From: Undaria pinnatifida
Lineage: Eukaryota > Sar > Phaeophyceae > Laminariales > Alariaceae
Direction of reading: 5' to 3'
DNA: 64,000 nucleotides
NCBI GenBank assembly: GCA_012845835.1
Contig: JABAKD010000027.1
Location: 5,821,465-5,885,464, forward strand
In this document: positions 39,201 through 51,086 of the stretch, piece after piece
Layout: each line of letters begins with the position of its first letter
Position numbering within the stretch: position 1 is the stretch's first letter
Made by a program: the position numbers and the translations under genes
The notes under the pieces: generated by a model
What the model was told of the DNA's origin: nothing
What the model saw: only the letters and a program-made list of their open reading frames with translations
Database searches by the model: none

Positions 39201-42200
39201 AGGTGGCATGCAGCTTGTTTCGTTTTTCGTTGTTTTGTGTTTTGGTCCTTCGGTGGATGGGTAAATAAAGAATGACTATAAGGTTGCCACGATTTGACGT
39301 ATAAACTAAGCCATAAGCTCGTCTTGGGCTGGTCGGTGTTACTTGTCTGGTGGCTCGGGCGGTGGCAACTGGATTTTCTTCAGCTTTCAATGTTTTTCTT
39401 TGTGTGATACTTGCGATACCCCCGGGAATTTGAAGCTAACCACACCCCGAAGGGGGAACTTGTTGGAAGTACATATTGAGTGTATGTTGTGTATTCATTG
39501 TGTAGTCGGTTGCTAATACAACGGTGTTGCCGTGGAAACGCATCAGGTACTGTTGAACTCATACTGGTCCAATGAACTACTGGTGCGGTACTGGTTACGA
39601 TACGTGCACCGCTGGTTAAAGACCGCACTCTGCTCGATACGTGCACCGCTGGTTAAAGACCGCACTCTGCTCGTACCATTAGTAGTGCGCTCAAATACGG
39701 AGACACTGCAACACTGTTTTAATACCACATGCCTCCTTGGTACCGTATCGCCCTTCAACCAAACAAAATGACGCGTGCTACGACGATGGAGGTATATCAC
39801 TTTTTGGCTGGAATGTTTTCTGAACGAGCGGCTCCTTTCCTTAGCGTAAAGTCGTCGGAATTTTATCTTGTTTTGTGCGAATTCGATATGTTTCGCTGTA
39901 TTCCTAGGCGATGGGAGGGATTCATCATGGGTGATAACTGTGGTTGTTTCTCTGGATCATTTTTTTTTTGTGTAACGTATTTGAAATAGAGCTCATCAAG
40001 TGAGGAGCCTCAGAAAACCAATGGTCCACCTATACTGTCGTTACCGTATATGACAGTGTTAGTGTTAGTGTTAGTGTTAGTGTTAGTGTTAGTGTTAGTG
40101 TTAGCGTTAGTGTTAGTGTTAGTGTTAGTGTATAACACCCCCCCTAGGATGAAATGCTGAGCTCAGAGCCGGTTTCCTCCGAAACCAGCACGGAAGGAAT
40201 AACAACGGTGGCTGCTTTGGGAGGATGTCGTTCGGATCTTTCCATAGACGTCGCTCGGCGTTTCGACTCTAGCGGTCGTCGAGAAATCGGCATGCGAAAC
40301 TCGTCCGAGGGGGCGTGCTATACACCGTCACAAGCTGTAGTATCATGGCGTCCTATGGTCGACGCTGAAATAATCGGTCCGTCTTAAGATGGGGGTTGCG
40401 ATTCTTGGCTAGAACAAATCCTGCCAAAAAAAGGCTCCCCAACTAATGTAGCTCTATATACCCAACATGGTTGTAGCTGTAGTCTATATACCCAACATGG
40501 TTGTAGCTGTAGTCTATATACCCAACATGGTTGGAATGCACACGGTTTTGTGCTTTGCACTGTTTTTCGTAGAAAAGGTTCCCCTTCGGGACAAAGGTTT
40601 CCCTTCGGGGCCTGGTTGGCGTGAAATCCTGGGGGGGTGTCGCAAGCTGCAAAGGGGAACAAAACTCTTGTAAAAAACTGAAGAAAAAAATTTGGCACCG
40701 CGCAAGTAACACGAACGAGTTTTTAGGTTTAGTTTATTACACCTAGGCGATTCCGCTGTTGAGTACTCCGTATATATTATGCTCATTTTTTTCCCTGAGT
40801 TGTCGCTCGCTCGTCCGTCCCTGGTTGGTTGGTTGGTTTGTTGGTTCGTCGCAGCACATCTTGGGCGTGACGGTGACCCACCGCGACATGGAGGCCATCG
40901 ATCCCGATTACTACAAGAATCTGCTCCAGATCACCATCCTGCCGCTCGAGGACCTCGGCCTGGATCTCACCTTCAGCGCCGACACGGAAATGTTCGGTAA
41001 GACACCGTCGACCGAAATTGGTCTACTAACTGCTGCGCAAAAGGTATAGCATCATCAGCCGTCGACGCGTCGTTAACTAACTGAGGTGTTATTTTCGGAT
41101 CGCCCGCAGTTAAGACGTCATCATACTTGCTATTTGTAGTGGGCAGGGTTGCTTTGCAGTGGGCAGGGTTATACGTAAGTTTTGGTGACGATACACGTAC
41201 TTTTTTGTGGTCTTGAAGTTTAATGACCCCCCCCCCCTCCGCTTCCCCGCCGCCCCCACCATCACCTATTGGCATTACGTGTGCTGTAAGCTCTTCTTTT
41301 GGGCGACCTATCCCCCCCATACCCGCCCCCCTCCACTCACCGGTCATACCCAAACTAAGTAACCACAGGATATACATAATACACTGATGCATTCCACGGC
41401 CGTCAGATTTTGTCCCCTCAGAAACGGGTTTAATAGTTTCCGCGCACAGACTGATTGGCATCACTCTGTTGACCGTGGTACAAGCTACACTGTAGTTCTA
41501 AGGGGAGTCGCCGACCTTCATCTTTAATGAGGACACCCCCCCCCCCGGAGTACGCGCGATTGGAGTGTCACGCACAGCTAGCAAAGATGAGCTTCGACGA
41601 AATCTTCGATCTCACAGCTGGAGTGTCTTTTTTTTTGTAATACACCTGGCACGGGAATTTGGAGTATTACACGCAGCTGGCGAAGATGAGTTTTTATTGA
41701 AATTTCGATCTCACAGCTGAAACGTCGTTTTTATTTTCTCTAATATGCCTGGTATCTGAAATGTGCTCACGTTTACCATTTTTTACCTGAATCTAATTAT
41801 GCTTCTCTGTGATACTTAACTGCATTCGCATGCAACTCCCTAAACGTACCTACTGTACTACTGTATCATTAGTTATTATGAAAAAGGTACATACAGGTAT
41901 AATTATTTGTGTAACATTAGCCGTCCACACATGGTTGAGGGTTGATTTTCGGATAACCCGCAAAACAAACATTATTACCTCGCACATCTAGTCTATATAC
42001 CAGGTATTGGTATAGGCAGTACCAGGTACTGGTATACGCGAATCTCCAAATTCTCAAAATTATTAGACGGCGCAATATGCACTTATGTTGACAGCAGTTG
42101 TCGTGTTTGGTGTAGTATATCAATCCAGCAGTGCTCGTACACGACAACACTAGCTAATGTGTGCTAGGAAGGTTCAGCTCTACTTGCTCGAAACAACATA

Positions 42201-45200
42201 ACTTACCATGGTATTGTTTATGCTGGAATTGGTTTTAAGATAAACCCTGACTCACATAAGAAATGGAGCCTGACTCGAGACACGAGTTTCATATGTGATG
42301 TCGATGAGGATCACCGATCACCCCTCGCCGCGAAACGCCCTTATCGTGGTCACCGACACCTGCTGCGCCCGGAGCGCTTTGGCCGCACTCGCGCGGTGCC
42401 TGGTCAATCGTGGGTACCATTCAAAAGTGGGCGTACTATCCACCCATGGACCTTGGAAATCCCAAGGTCCTTGGTTCGATTCTTACCGTGGCCAGTTTTT
42501 TTTTCAAGCCTTTTCTACTTGAAAAATGTGTTTGTAACAAGTGAAAAACACACCAGGTATTCGCACCAACAGGTACCAGAACCAGGTGCATTTTTCATCT
42601 TGGGCGAAACAGTCGAACACGGATGCGTGAGTATGTCGACCCGACGTGACTCCTGAGGGTAAGGTGCGGTGGAGATAGACACCCGGAAGGGCATCATTCC
42701 GAGTAGTGTGGGACTTGCGCAAGGTCACCCACGCTAACAAACCCCCGGCCATGAAAAACAGCCTGACGCCGGACTTGGTCCAGTTACGGTCCACCCTACA
42801 AGCCATTCGGGCAACACACATATTATCTACATCCAGCACAACCAGTGATGCCTCCTATATATTGTTTGAGGGAAGAGCTCTGTGGTCACAAACTACGAAA
42901 CAGAGGTAGACATTGCATATACAGCAGTCCTGGCCCCAGTTTCGCGCGATACCCTTTAGTGCGGTTGTCGTCGTCCGGCAAGGCACCGCACTATTAATTG
43001 CGAGTGACCACGACTAGCTGGGTTACTGCTGTGGTACCCTCCTTGGGACTAGGGGTGCAGCATATTCTAAGAATTTTATGAGCTCCTAACGTGAGGAGCT
43101 CAATATCTCACCCGAAAAATGACTTCGAAGGCATTCATTCGCGCAACCCGATCAGGCGTCTATGCCTTGGTCCTACCAAAATATGTACCAGATACTCGTG
43201 AAATTACTTGACTAATGACTATCCGCTAGTTCCTCACTTGAGGAGCTCAATCGGATACAAACATTATTAGTTAATCCAAAAACTGCATCCCCTACCATGG
43301 GAACAACGTATCCAACGAAAGTGACCATTACAGCGTACATGGTCAACTGCTGAGGGCGCCTAGCAGCATGGGTAGGTGCAATTCGACCCGAGTCGACGAG
43401 GGAGGAAAATGCTGAGTTATTTTCGCGATAAAATGGGGGCATATGTATATGTTCCGTAGTGGGGAGGGGGGGGGAGGAGGGCCTGCTATATGACCCCGGA
43501 TCTGAATTACTACTGGGAGGGAGCACGAGAGTACGACGAGGATAATAAATGGGATGAAAAATAATAAAGCAAAGACAACAAACCCCGGGCCGCTGGGGTA
43601 GGAGATGCGTGACACGCGCGCAGTGTTGTGCTGACTGCTGTGTGTTGTACGCTCTTTCGTCGATAACGTTGATGAAACCCGCGTTCGTCACCTTTTAGTT
43701 TTTGTCGCTACTGTTAGACCTCGGCGCGGAAGGGGTGAACGGAAGATGTCTACGTGGAATGAAATGAAGCATCAGGGTAGCTTAACACTGGCTGTGCTAG
43801 CATCGGATGCGTGTGTGATCTTCACATTGAACTGGTGTTTCCAACAATCTTCGTCCAGCACCTCCAGTGTCCACGTGCCGATTACTCCTATTAATACAGA
43901 GACGAGCCCTTGCTGTGGCAGAGATACACATTATTGTGTTTTTTTCAACCACTTCACCCCGGTAACGTCATTAGGGGGCACTCCGATCGGTACATTTCCT
44001 GTGGGTTACGGTTACGGTTACGGTTACGGTTACGGTTACGGTTAGTTCCATCCATGGTGAAAAACACAATAATGTAGGACACCCTGTGGTCACAAACTAT
44101 GAGACGGATGTGCTCAATATCAATGGGTACGTAGTTTTTTTTGTTTTGTTGAAAACACGCGTCGAGCTCGCGCACTAGCTAGGGCGCACACACACGCATC
44201 ACGTTGGGTAACGGAACCGGTTACTGTGTATCGTGTGAAAACAGCATATGCTGTGCATTTATAGTGGAACCCGTTTTTCGTCGCAAAGGGCTCATATGAA
44301 CATTGTAGGAGTATGCGCACCTTCTCCGTGCAAAGAAATTGCCGCAGGGTAGAGAAACAGTCGCAGTCGTCGGAACGTCTTTGATAGTTCTTTCCTTTTC
44401 GATCTCGGTCATGTTGACACTATCGACTGGGACACGGCTTTGTTGCGCTGCCTGCGCCTGAACACGAGGTTGTTTTGTTTTTCGACTCGAGGGGCTTTTG
44501 GTAATCGTTTTGAACAAATGTGCTGTAACCATGATGTTATTAATGATACTGATATTTATATTGATAGTATTAGCCTTTTAACTGCTGCGAAACTTCTCCG
44601 ATACCAACACCAAGTAATTTGCCCCCCGAAGCGTGAAAAACTTAGGTGCCCACTTAGGGGAGTGGGGAGTGTACTCAGTTTGTGCATGGCCGTAGTCGTA
44701 TGACCATAGTCCCTCGCATCCCTACTATGCCGGGACGGAGCACGTCGGGTTTTCATCAACCAGACAGACATTGCTTGCACCAAGCGCGAAGCGCCGTGAG
44801 GTGTCCGGCGAGTCGCATGAAGGGTGAACTGCATCCTTCCAAGAACCGTCCGCTCGCAAGGCGGAGTTCGGCACATTGTGCCTACTTTCTTGCATACGGA
44901 TGACAGCGGCAATGAGTTACTTTGTTTTCTGTTGTGGCCACTCCAGAGACAGCAATGGGTATTACTATGTAGCAGCCTCGTGGGTGCCTTACCATATTCA
45001 CACTACGTGATACGATCATTCCCCTTGTGCGGAGTTAGGATTCCCCACCCCGCACAAAACGATCTACAATAACTCGATAACCATCATGGTGACCCCCCCC
45101 CCCCCCAAAAGAGCAAACCAAAAAAACGGTACCCTGGTTGTCTAGCTCACGCAGTGACTGGCATGCTTTACAGCGTCGTTGCTAACCAACACCAACCCCA

Positions 45201-48200
45201 ATATAAATACAAGTACAATGCTTTAGGGCGTCGGTGCCAACCGAGGTCAACTATTATATATATATATATATATATTAGGGGGTTTCACACCCTTCGGGGT
45301 GTATCTAAGCCATGCCCCCCTATGCTGTATTTTATATGCGCACTTGATCCCACCCGTTACTCTTTTAGGGTTCTGGTCGGATTGGTAGGGACCTGGTACA
45401 AGGCATATCTTGCTGTATCCTCCGTTCCCCTTGCCGCCTCGGTAAGGCACATGCGGCGAGGCATGCCCTAGCAGGCTTGTAGCGAGTGGAGGGGTCTTTC
45501 TGGCGGGTGAAAGGCGGGACTCACCCTCAGGGAGTGATACCTTCTTGCTGCTGCGTGTGGCCGCGAGGCTTAGCCGTGGGGGTAGAGTTGGGTCGTACGT
45601 GGTGCGTTAGGCATGGTCACCTACGATTCGCGCGTCTTTTTAGGCAGCAGCGGCGGAGCAGCAATGCTCAATCGGGATGCTCGTGCGCGGAGGCAGGCGC
45701 CACCACGAGCCACACTACGGCACAGTCTTGGTTGGAGTGGAGGGAACTGCGCCGGCAGGACGAAGGAGGAGGACGACTAAGCGTCGACGGGCGGGGAAGA
45801 GACGGATTGAACTCTCCCTGAACGAGAACTTTTGTTTTTTAGATCGGCACCGCAAGCTGCGAGGAGCATTTTGCTTTTTGGGACGGGCGAGAAGGGGAAC
45901 CGATTGGAATTGAGCGTCACCGAGAGCAAGTGCGAATGATCGGGCCGAGTGAGCTAAGGCGATGAGGCGGCTATGGAGAACCGCAGCAGGAGGATGGCAC
46001 ACGGAGACCCACGACCCGCACGCATATCATCATCACGAGAGCAGCGATCGTCTTTTTTCAGGGTTTTTTCACGAGGCAGTAGTACAACATGTTACTTACT
46101 ACGTCACTGGTTTTTGTAGAGTTGGTCGAGTTGTATACCCTTCATGGCTTTATGGTATGGAACGACCCCCCGCGATTTTCAATTTTCAGACACGGGCGTC
46201 GTAGCTGCGCTGCAACCTGTCAGATAACCCGGGAAGACGGGGCGATAATTGATATTTGTATGGTTTTTGGTTCGATTGCTCTCTTTTCACTGCTTGCCAG
46301 GGGGTCGTCACTCTGATAGCACTCCAGACAGCAGACGCGTTCGTCTGTGCTCACGATTACCGTGCGGTTCGTACGGTGCAGGCAGCCCAACCGCTGTAGT
46401 TTGTAGCAGCGAGGTGGTTAGTTGTGGGGATGGGGGAACTGTGTGCCGTAGGTGGGTGGATACCCGCGGCCATGTTAGTTCGTTTGCACATTGGATCATT
46501 TCACTCGTGCGCCTTCTTCGTATCGTGCGTTTTTTAGGCGGGAAAGCGTAGTATTTCCCGGACGAATTATGGTTATATTTGGGTTTTCGGATCTCCCTAA
46601 GGCTCCAGTACCTTTGTGTGACCACGAACTCTAGATGTTTGACAAGAGTTAACTTGAGACAACATATCAGTAATAATATACCTGGTACTTGGTGTTTCTT
46701 ATGTAGGGTGCATGGTTTATGTACACCCCTAGGGGTGCATAAACAATTCGACGTGCGACGACGAGGGAAGAAACTGGTGAACTCCTCTCGCGATGAAAAT
46801 GAAGGCACGTACTGCTGTAGTGGGGAGGGGGGGGGGGGGCGCTCTGTGACTCCGGATATGAGGTGCTACTGGAAGGGAGGGCAAGAATGGTGCGAGGATA
46901 ATGAATGGGATGGAGAAGAAAAAAATATTTATATATATATATAAACCCAACCTACGAAAAGTGACGTTAGGAATATGTTTCATTCCTTCTTTTCAAGTAT
47001 TTTATCCTTATTTTTCGGGTGGGTGGGGCTGGCCTTGGGTTGTCGAGTTGGTCGATTTTAAGGCTGTTGTATGCTTTCCAATCTAACAGAATGTGGAAGT
47101 CGCAAACACCTGTTTGTCTATTAACAACATATTCATTAATTTTCGGTAAGATCCGTAGTTGTCGTTTTTTTGTTTTGCATACCTGGGTCGCAAGAAGGGT
47201 ACTATTATTGTGACCACCATGGACATAACTATAAGAACCGTTTTGTGTACGTGTCAATACCCCAACGGTCTATATAATTCGGTCGAAATTGGGGTACTTC
47301 GTAGGGTAGGCCGTGTTTTTTTTTTCACCTCCCCCAGTCCCAACACTACAGCCGCCGTGCTGGTGCATTTGCTTTCACTGACGCACGTCGTTCATACTAG
47401 AATAATTACTGCGAGCTGACCGCGCAGCTGCAAGCAGGCCCCAACGCTTCATCTGTGTTTTGTTTTAAATCCAACACAAAAGGTAGGGAAGGCGTGGCCG
47501 ATCGGATTCCCAAACATGTAGTACCATACTAGCTATCGTGGCATACCTTGTATGTCACATATGCGCTCATCTGGCGTTCTTGCCCCCCCCCTTCCCCCCC
47601 TGCCCCCGCCCCCACCCCCGCCAACGAATTTCGTTTGTTTTTTTGCAAACCCAACCCTCAGGGCGGCACGAGGTGGTGGATCTGATCCCCAACGGGCGCA
47701 ACGTGCTGGTGACGGACGATAACAAGCTGGAGTACGTACAGCGCATCACGCACCATCGCATGACGCACTCCATCCGCGGCCAAATCGAAGCCTTCTTGGA
47801 AGGCGAGTTTGTACATATGTCTAAAATGTTTCGAATGGTGTCATGTAGGTGTGGCTCGAGAGTATGCGTTCAGACGCCATAAATCGTTTGCACTTCACAC
47901 CTCGCACAGATCACCGAGATCATCTAGATCATCTGGATCATGTACAGTAGTTCCTGTATCTGTCGCTATGAGATGTTATGCAGGATCTGTGTCTATACAG
48001 CACAGATCCAACCCTGGCAGCGTTTGCTAGAGGATGCAGATCGTACGGCTCCCAGCCGGTAACACGAGCTAAAACATACAGATCTTACCTGGAATATCTA
48101 GATCATCAAGAGGGGATAGATAGATCGATCATCTGTCCCACGTGTGCAATAGTGTTGAAACGTGTTACAATAGTATCGTGCACAGACTGGTTCAAGTTAC

Positions 48201-51055
48201 AAGCCCGAAGTCTTCCCCGGCGAAAGTCCACGCCGTTTTTTTCGGGTCAGACGGTGAGTTTTTGCACACGTCTTCTATGTGCCGTTGCGAAGACCTCATC
48301 TGTCTTGTGTGTTTTGCCTGATTTTTCCCCAGTTAAGATTTTTTGGAAAATGTAGACCACTTTAGACCAATTATTTTCAGCGAAACAAAAGAAAAATAAA
48401 GCGCTCCGGAGGTCAGGCCACGGGATGGGCATTTTGAACACGTGTGCAAATTTCAGGGTTTATCTCTAAATAATGGCGTGCGCATTTGGCTTTTTGTGTG
48501 TAAAAATGAGTAATATGCGTGATTCCCTTCAAATGACTTGGTTTTAGTGTAGCATCCATATTTTTCGCTAGATTCTGCTTATTGTTGAACATAGGCAGGT
48601 CCGATCTTCATTTATTTGCGCCATAAAACCTACAGAGATGCCTTGGAGTACCTCCAACCGGTTCGTGCAAATGCGGCGCAATTTTCGAAATGCGGAGTAA
48701 CTTTTTTTTCGCCCCCGCTTGGAAAAAGCCTGAATGTTATTGAAAGGATTGAACGCCCTTTGGTATACGAGTTTCGCTCCTAGAGACAGCCCGAGGCCGT
48801 TTAAGTAAACACTGGCCATGTCCCCCTTGGGGGTCAGTATGATTCGTGGGGACTTTTCTTGTGCGCCATTTGACTTGCGGAAAGCGCGAGAGCGTGAGTG
48901 AGTTAGCAACACTAGATGGAAAATCGACGAGCATTGGGATTGCTGAACCCCATGCGCGATAAAAATTGAGGGCAAGGAGCTGGGGGGAGAAGGGGCGACA
49001 CCTGTGACCACGGCTTGTCCAGATGCTGGAAAGTAGATGTGTGTGAACCAAAGATTCACCCGTTTACCATATACCACGAGCGGCATTCGTGGGGGAGAGG
49101 ATCGGGTTTTCAACCTGAACCAGTCTTTACACGGCATTCCAACGCTTGTCTACGTCCTCTCTCACGAAAGTAGAGCACGTTATGGGCGCAGGTCGTAGCG
49201 CGCCAACGGCGGTGTTGCGTTGAAGATGCTTGCTGTACTCGGTATTGCGACAAAGATAAAAACTTCGAGGGTGTGTGTACAGTTTACAGTGTATACGGGG
49301 CAGAAAACCCAGGTGTGGGCTTTTGAGACTGGGAGAAAATAACAGCCCGACCAGGTAGAGTATACCGTTTTTTATGGATCGTTTTTTTAGTTTTTTCGCT
49401 GCGTTTTTTGCCGCGTTTTTTGCTCGGGTGCGTCTTGTGTATATGTTCACCAGGGTATACAATAGGAGGAACAACTGGGGTTTAAGTTATTTTTCTCGAT
49501 ATTTTTATTCGTGAGAGGGCCAACAACCGTCGTGTTCAGTTGCGTACGGTCGCATTGGAGTAGGACTGATTTCGAAGAATATATCATACATAACGGCGCG
49601 GGTCGTTTCTTTTTTTTTTCCCCTCCGAGTAAAACGTCATGTGTCGTGAAGTTGCCTACGGAGCTAACGGGGTAAAAAATGGATGAATTGCCCAGTCCAT
49701 TATAAGCCATATGGCAATGTACTGTTGCTGCTCAGCACAACGGTGCTGACCCCGTCCCCCCCCCCCTCCTGCACTAGAGTACGCTAGGAAATGGAGAGTG
49801 ACAACGAACACGAAAAAGTGCGCAGTAGTTGTTGTAGTTGCATGCAACGAAGATAAGGTGAATCCGTTAAATGTCAAATGGAAGTGGGGAGAAGATGGAC
49901 TACCGATTGTAGATCAATATACGTAACTTGGCGTAGAGATATCAAAGGACTGCTCTTGGGATTCACACATAGCGAAAGCAATAGGAAAGGGTAATTCACA
50001 AGTAGGAAACATGGATGCGATCCTAATGGACCCGCACCATGACACTAAGATTATAATACGTACTCTAATGAATGTGATTGTACCTAAGTTAGAGTATGCA
50101 GTAGAATTATTGGAAGGGAACGAAGTTCGTAAAACAACTGGAAACAGTGCAGATGACAGCAGCTAAAAATATACTAGGATGCTCAAGTATGACGAGTAAT
50201 ACAATATTAAGAGCAGAACTAGAAATGTACCCACTTGAAACACATAGGGACGCGAGAAAGTTGAAATGGCATTATATAGTGAATAACATGCCAGAAAAGA
50301 GGTTGCCAGCCATAGTTGACAGGGCTGTATTGGAGAAAATATCAAAAGGACGAGCTGGAACAATATAGGATAACGTAGTCGAGAAAATATGAAAAGGATT
50401 TGGGAGGAGACCAAGAAGAGGTACTGCCTACAGATAAGTTTGACGGGTACAAGACAGAAGTGAAAAAATATTACAATGGAAAGGCTAGCGCTAGTAAATA
50501 ACGTGAAAGCGGAGAAACACTTAGAGATATATGGAGAGTTGAGGGAAGATGTTGGAATGAAACCGTATCTGCACGGCCCGATGTACTACGCGAAAACAGC
50601 TGAAACTGCGATTTCGTGTTGGGGAGCTGGACCTACCAGAAAGAAGAAAGATAATATACCAGTAGTCGGGAGGAGGACGTGGCTACAAATATGTGCCCGT
50701 GTGGCACAACAGTAAGAGAGCAGTACTCACGTATTAGTTGTAGAATAATGTGAAATATACACGGAGGAACGAGATGCGGTAGAGGAAACGAGGAATTTAG
50801 ACGAATGGGACATGGAAGAGTTTGGTAGACTAGAGAGTAGCGAGAAAACGATCGCCATTCTAGGAGATAGATGGTGGCCGTAGACGGCGAAACAGGACCG
50901 GGATAAGATTAGCAAACAGTTTCTATGTAGTATATGGAAGAAGTGTAATGAGCGCCCAACTGTTGGAGGTATCTCTATTAGGAGTAGGAACGGTGCTCCG
51001 TTTCAAAAGGGATGCATGGCCAACGGTCAAATGACTAAACCGAACAACAAATGAG

Positions 51056-51086
<31 letters not shown>

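Larger units (their letters stand above)
40997..47661 (+). other. Intron 46 (6.7 kb), repeat-rich
   Basis: The largest intron found. It splits the HECT N-lobe after [10 protein letters not shown] and holds repeat families R1 (copy C) and R2 (two copies), a GGTTAC array, a TA-repeat (45254-45275) and paired TACCAGGTA motifs near 42000. No gene seen on either strand. Confidence 0.75.

Noticed and set aside
42330-42485. tRNA-like segment with GGTTCGATTC (B-box-like) and a hairpin GGACCTTGG/CCAAGGTCC
   Set aside because: No cloverleaf could be drawn: the T stem does not pair and no matching acceptor stem or anticodon arm was found.
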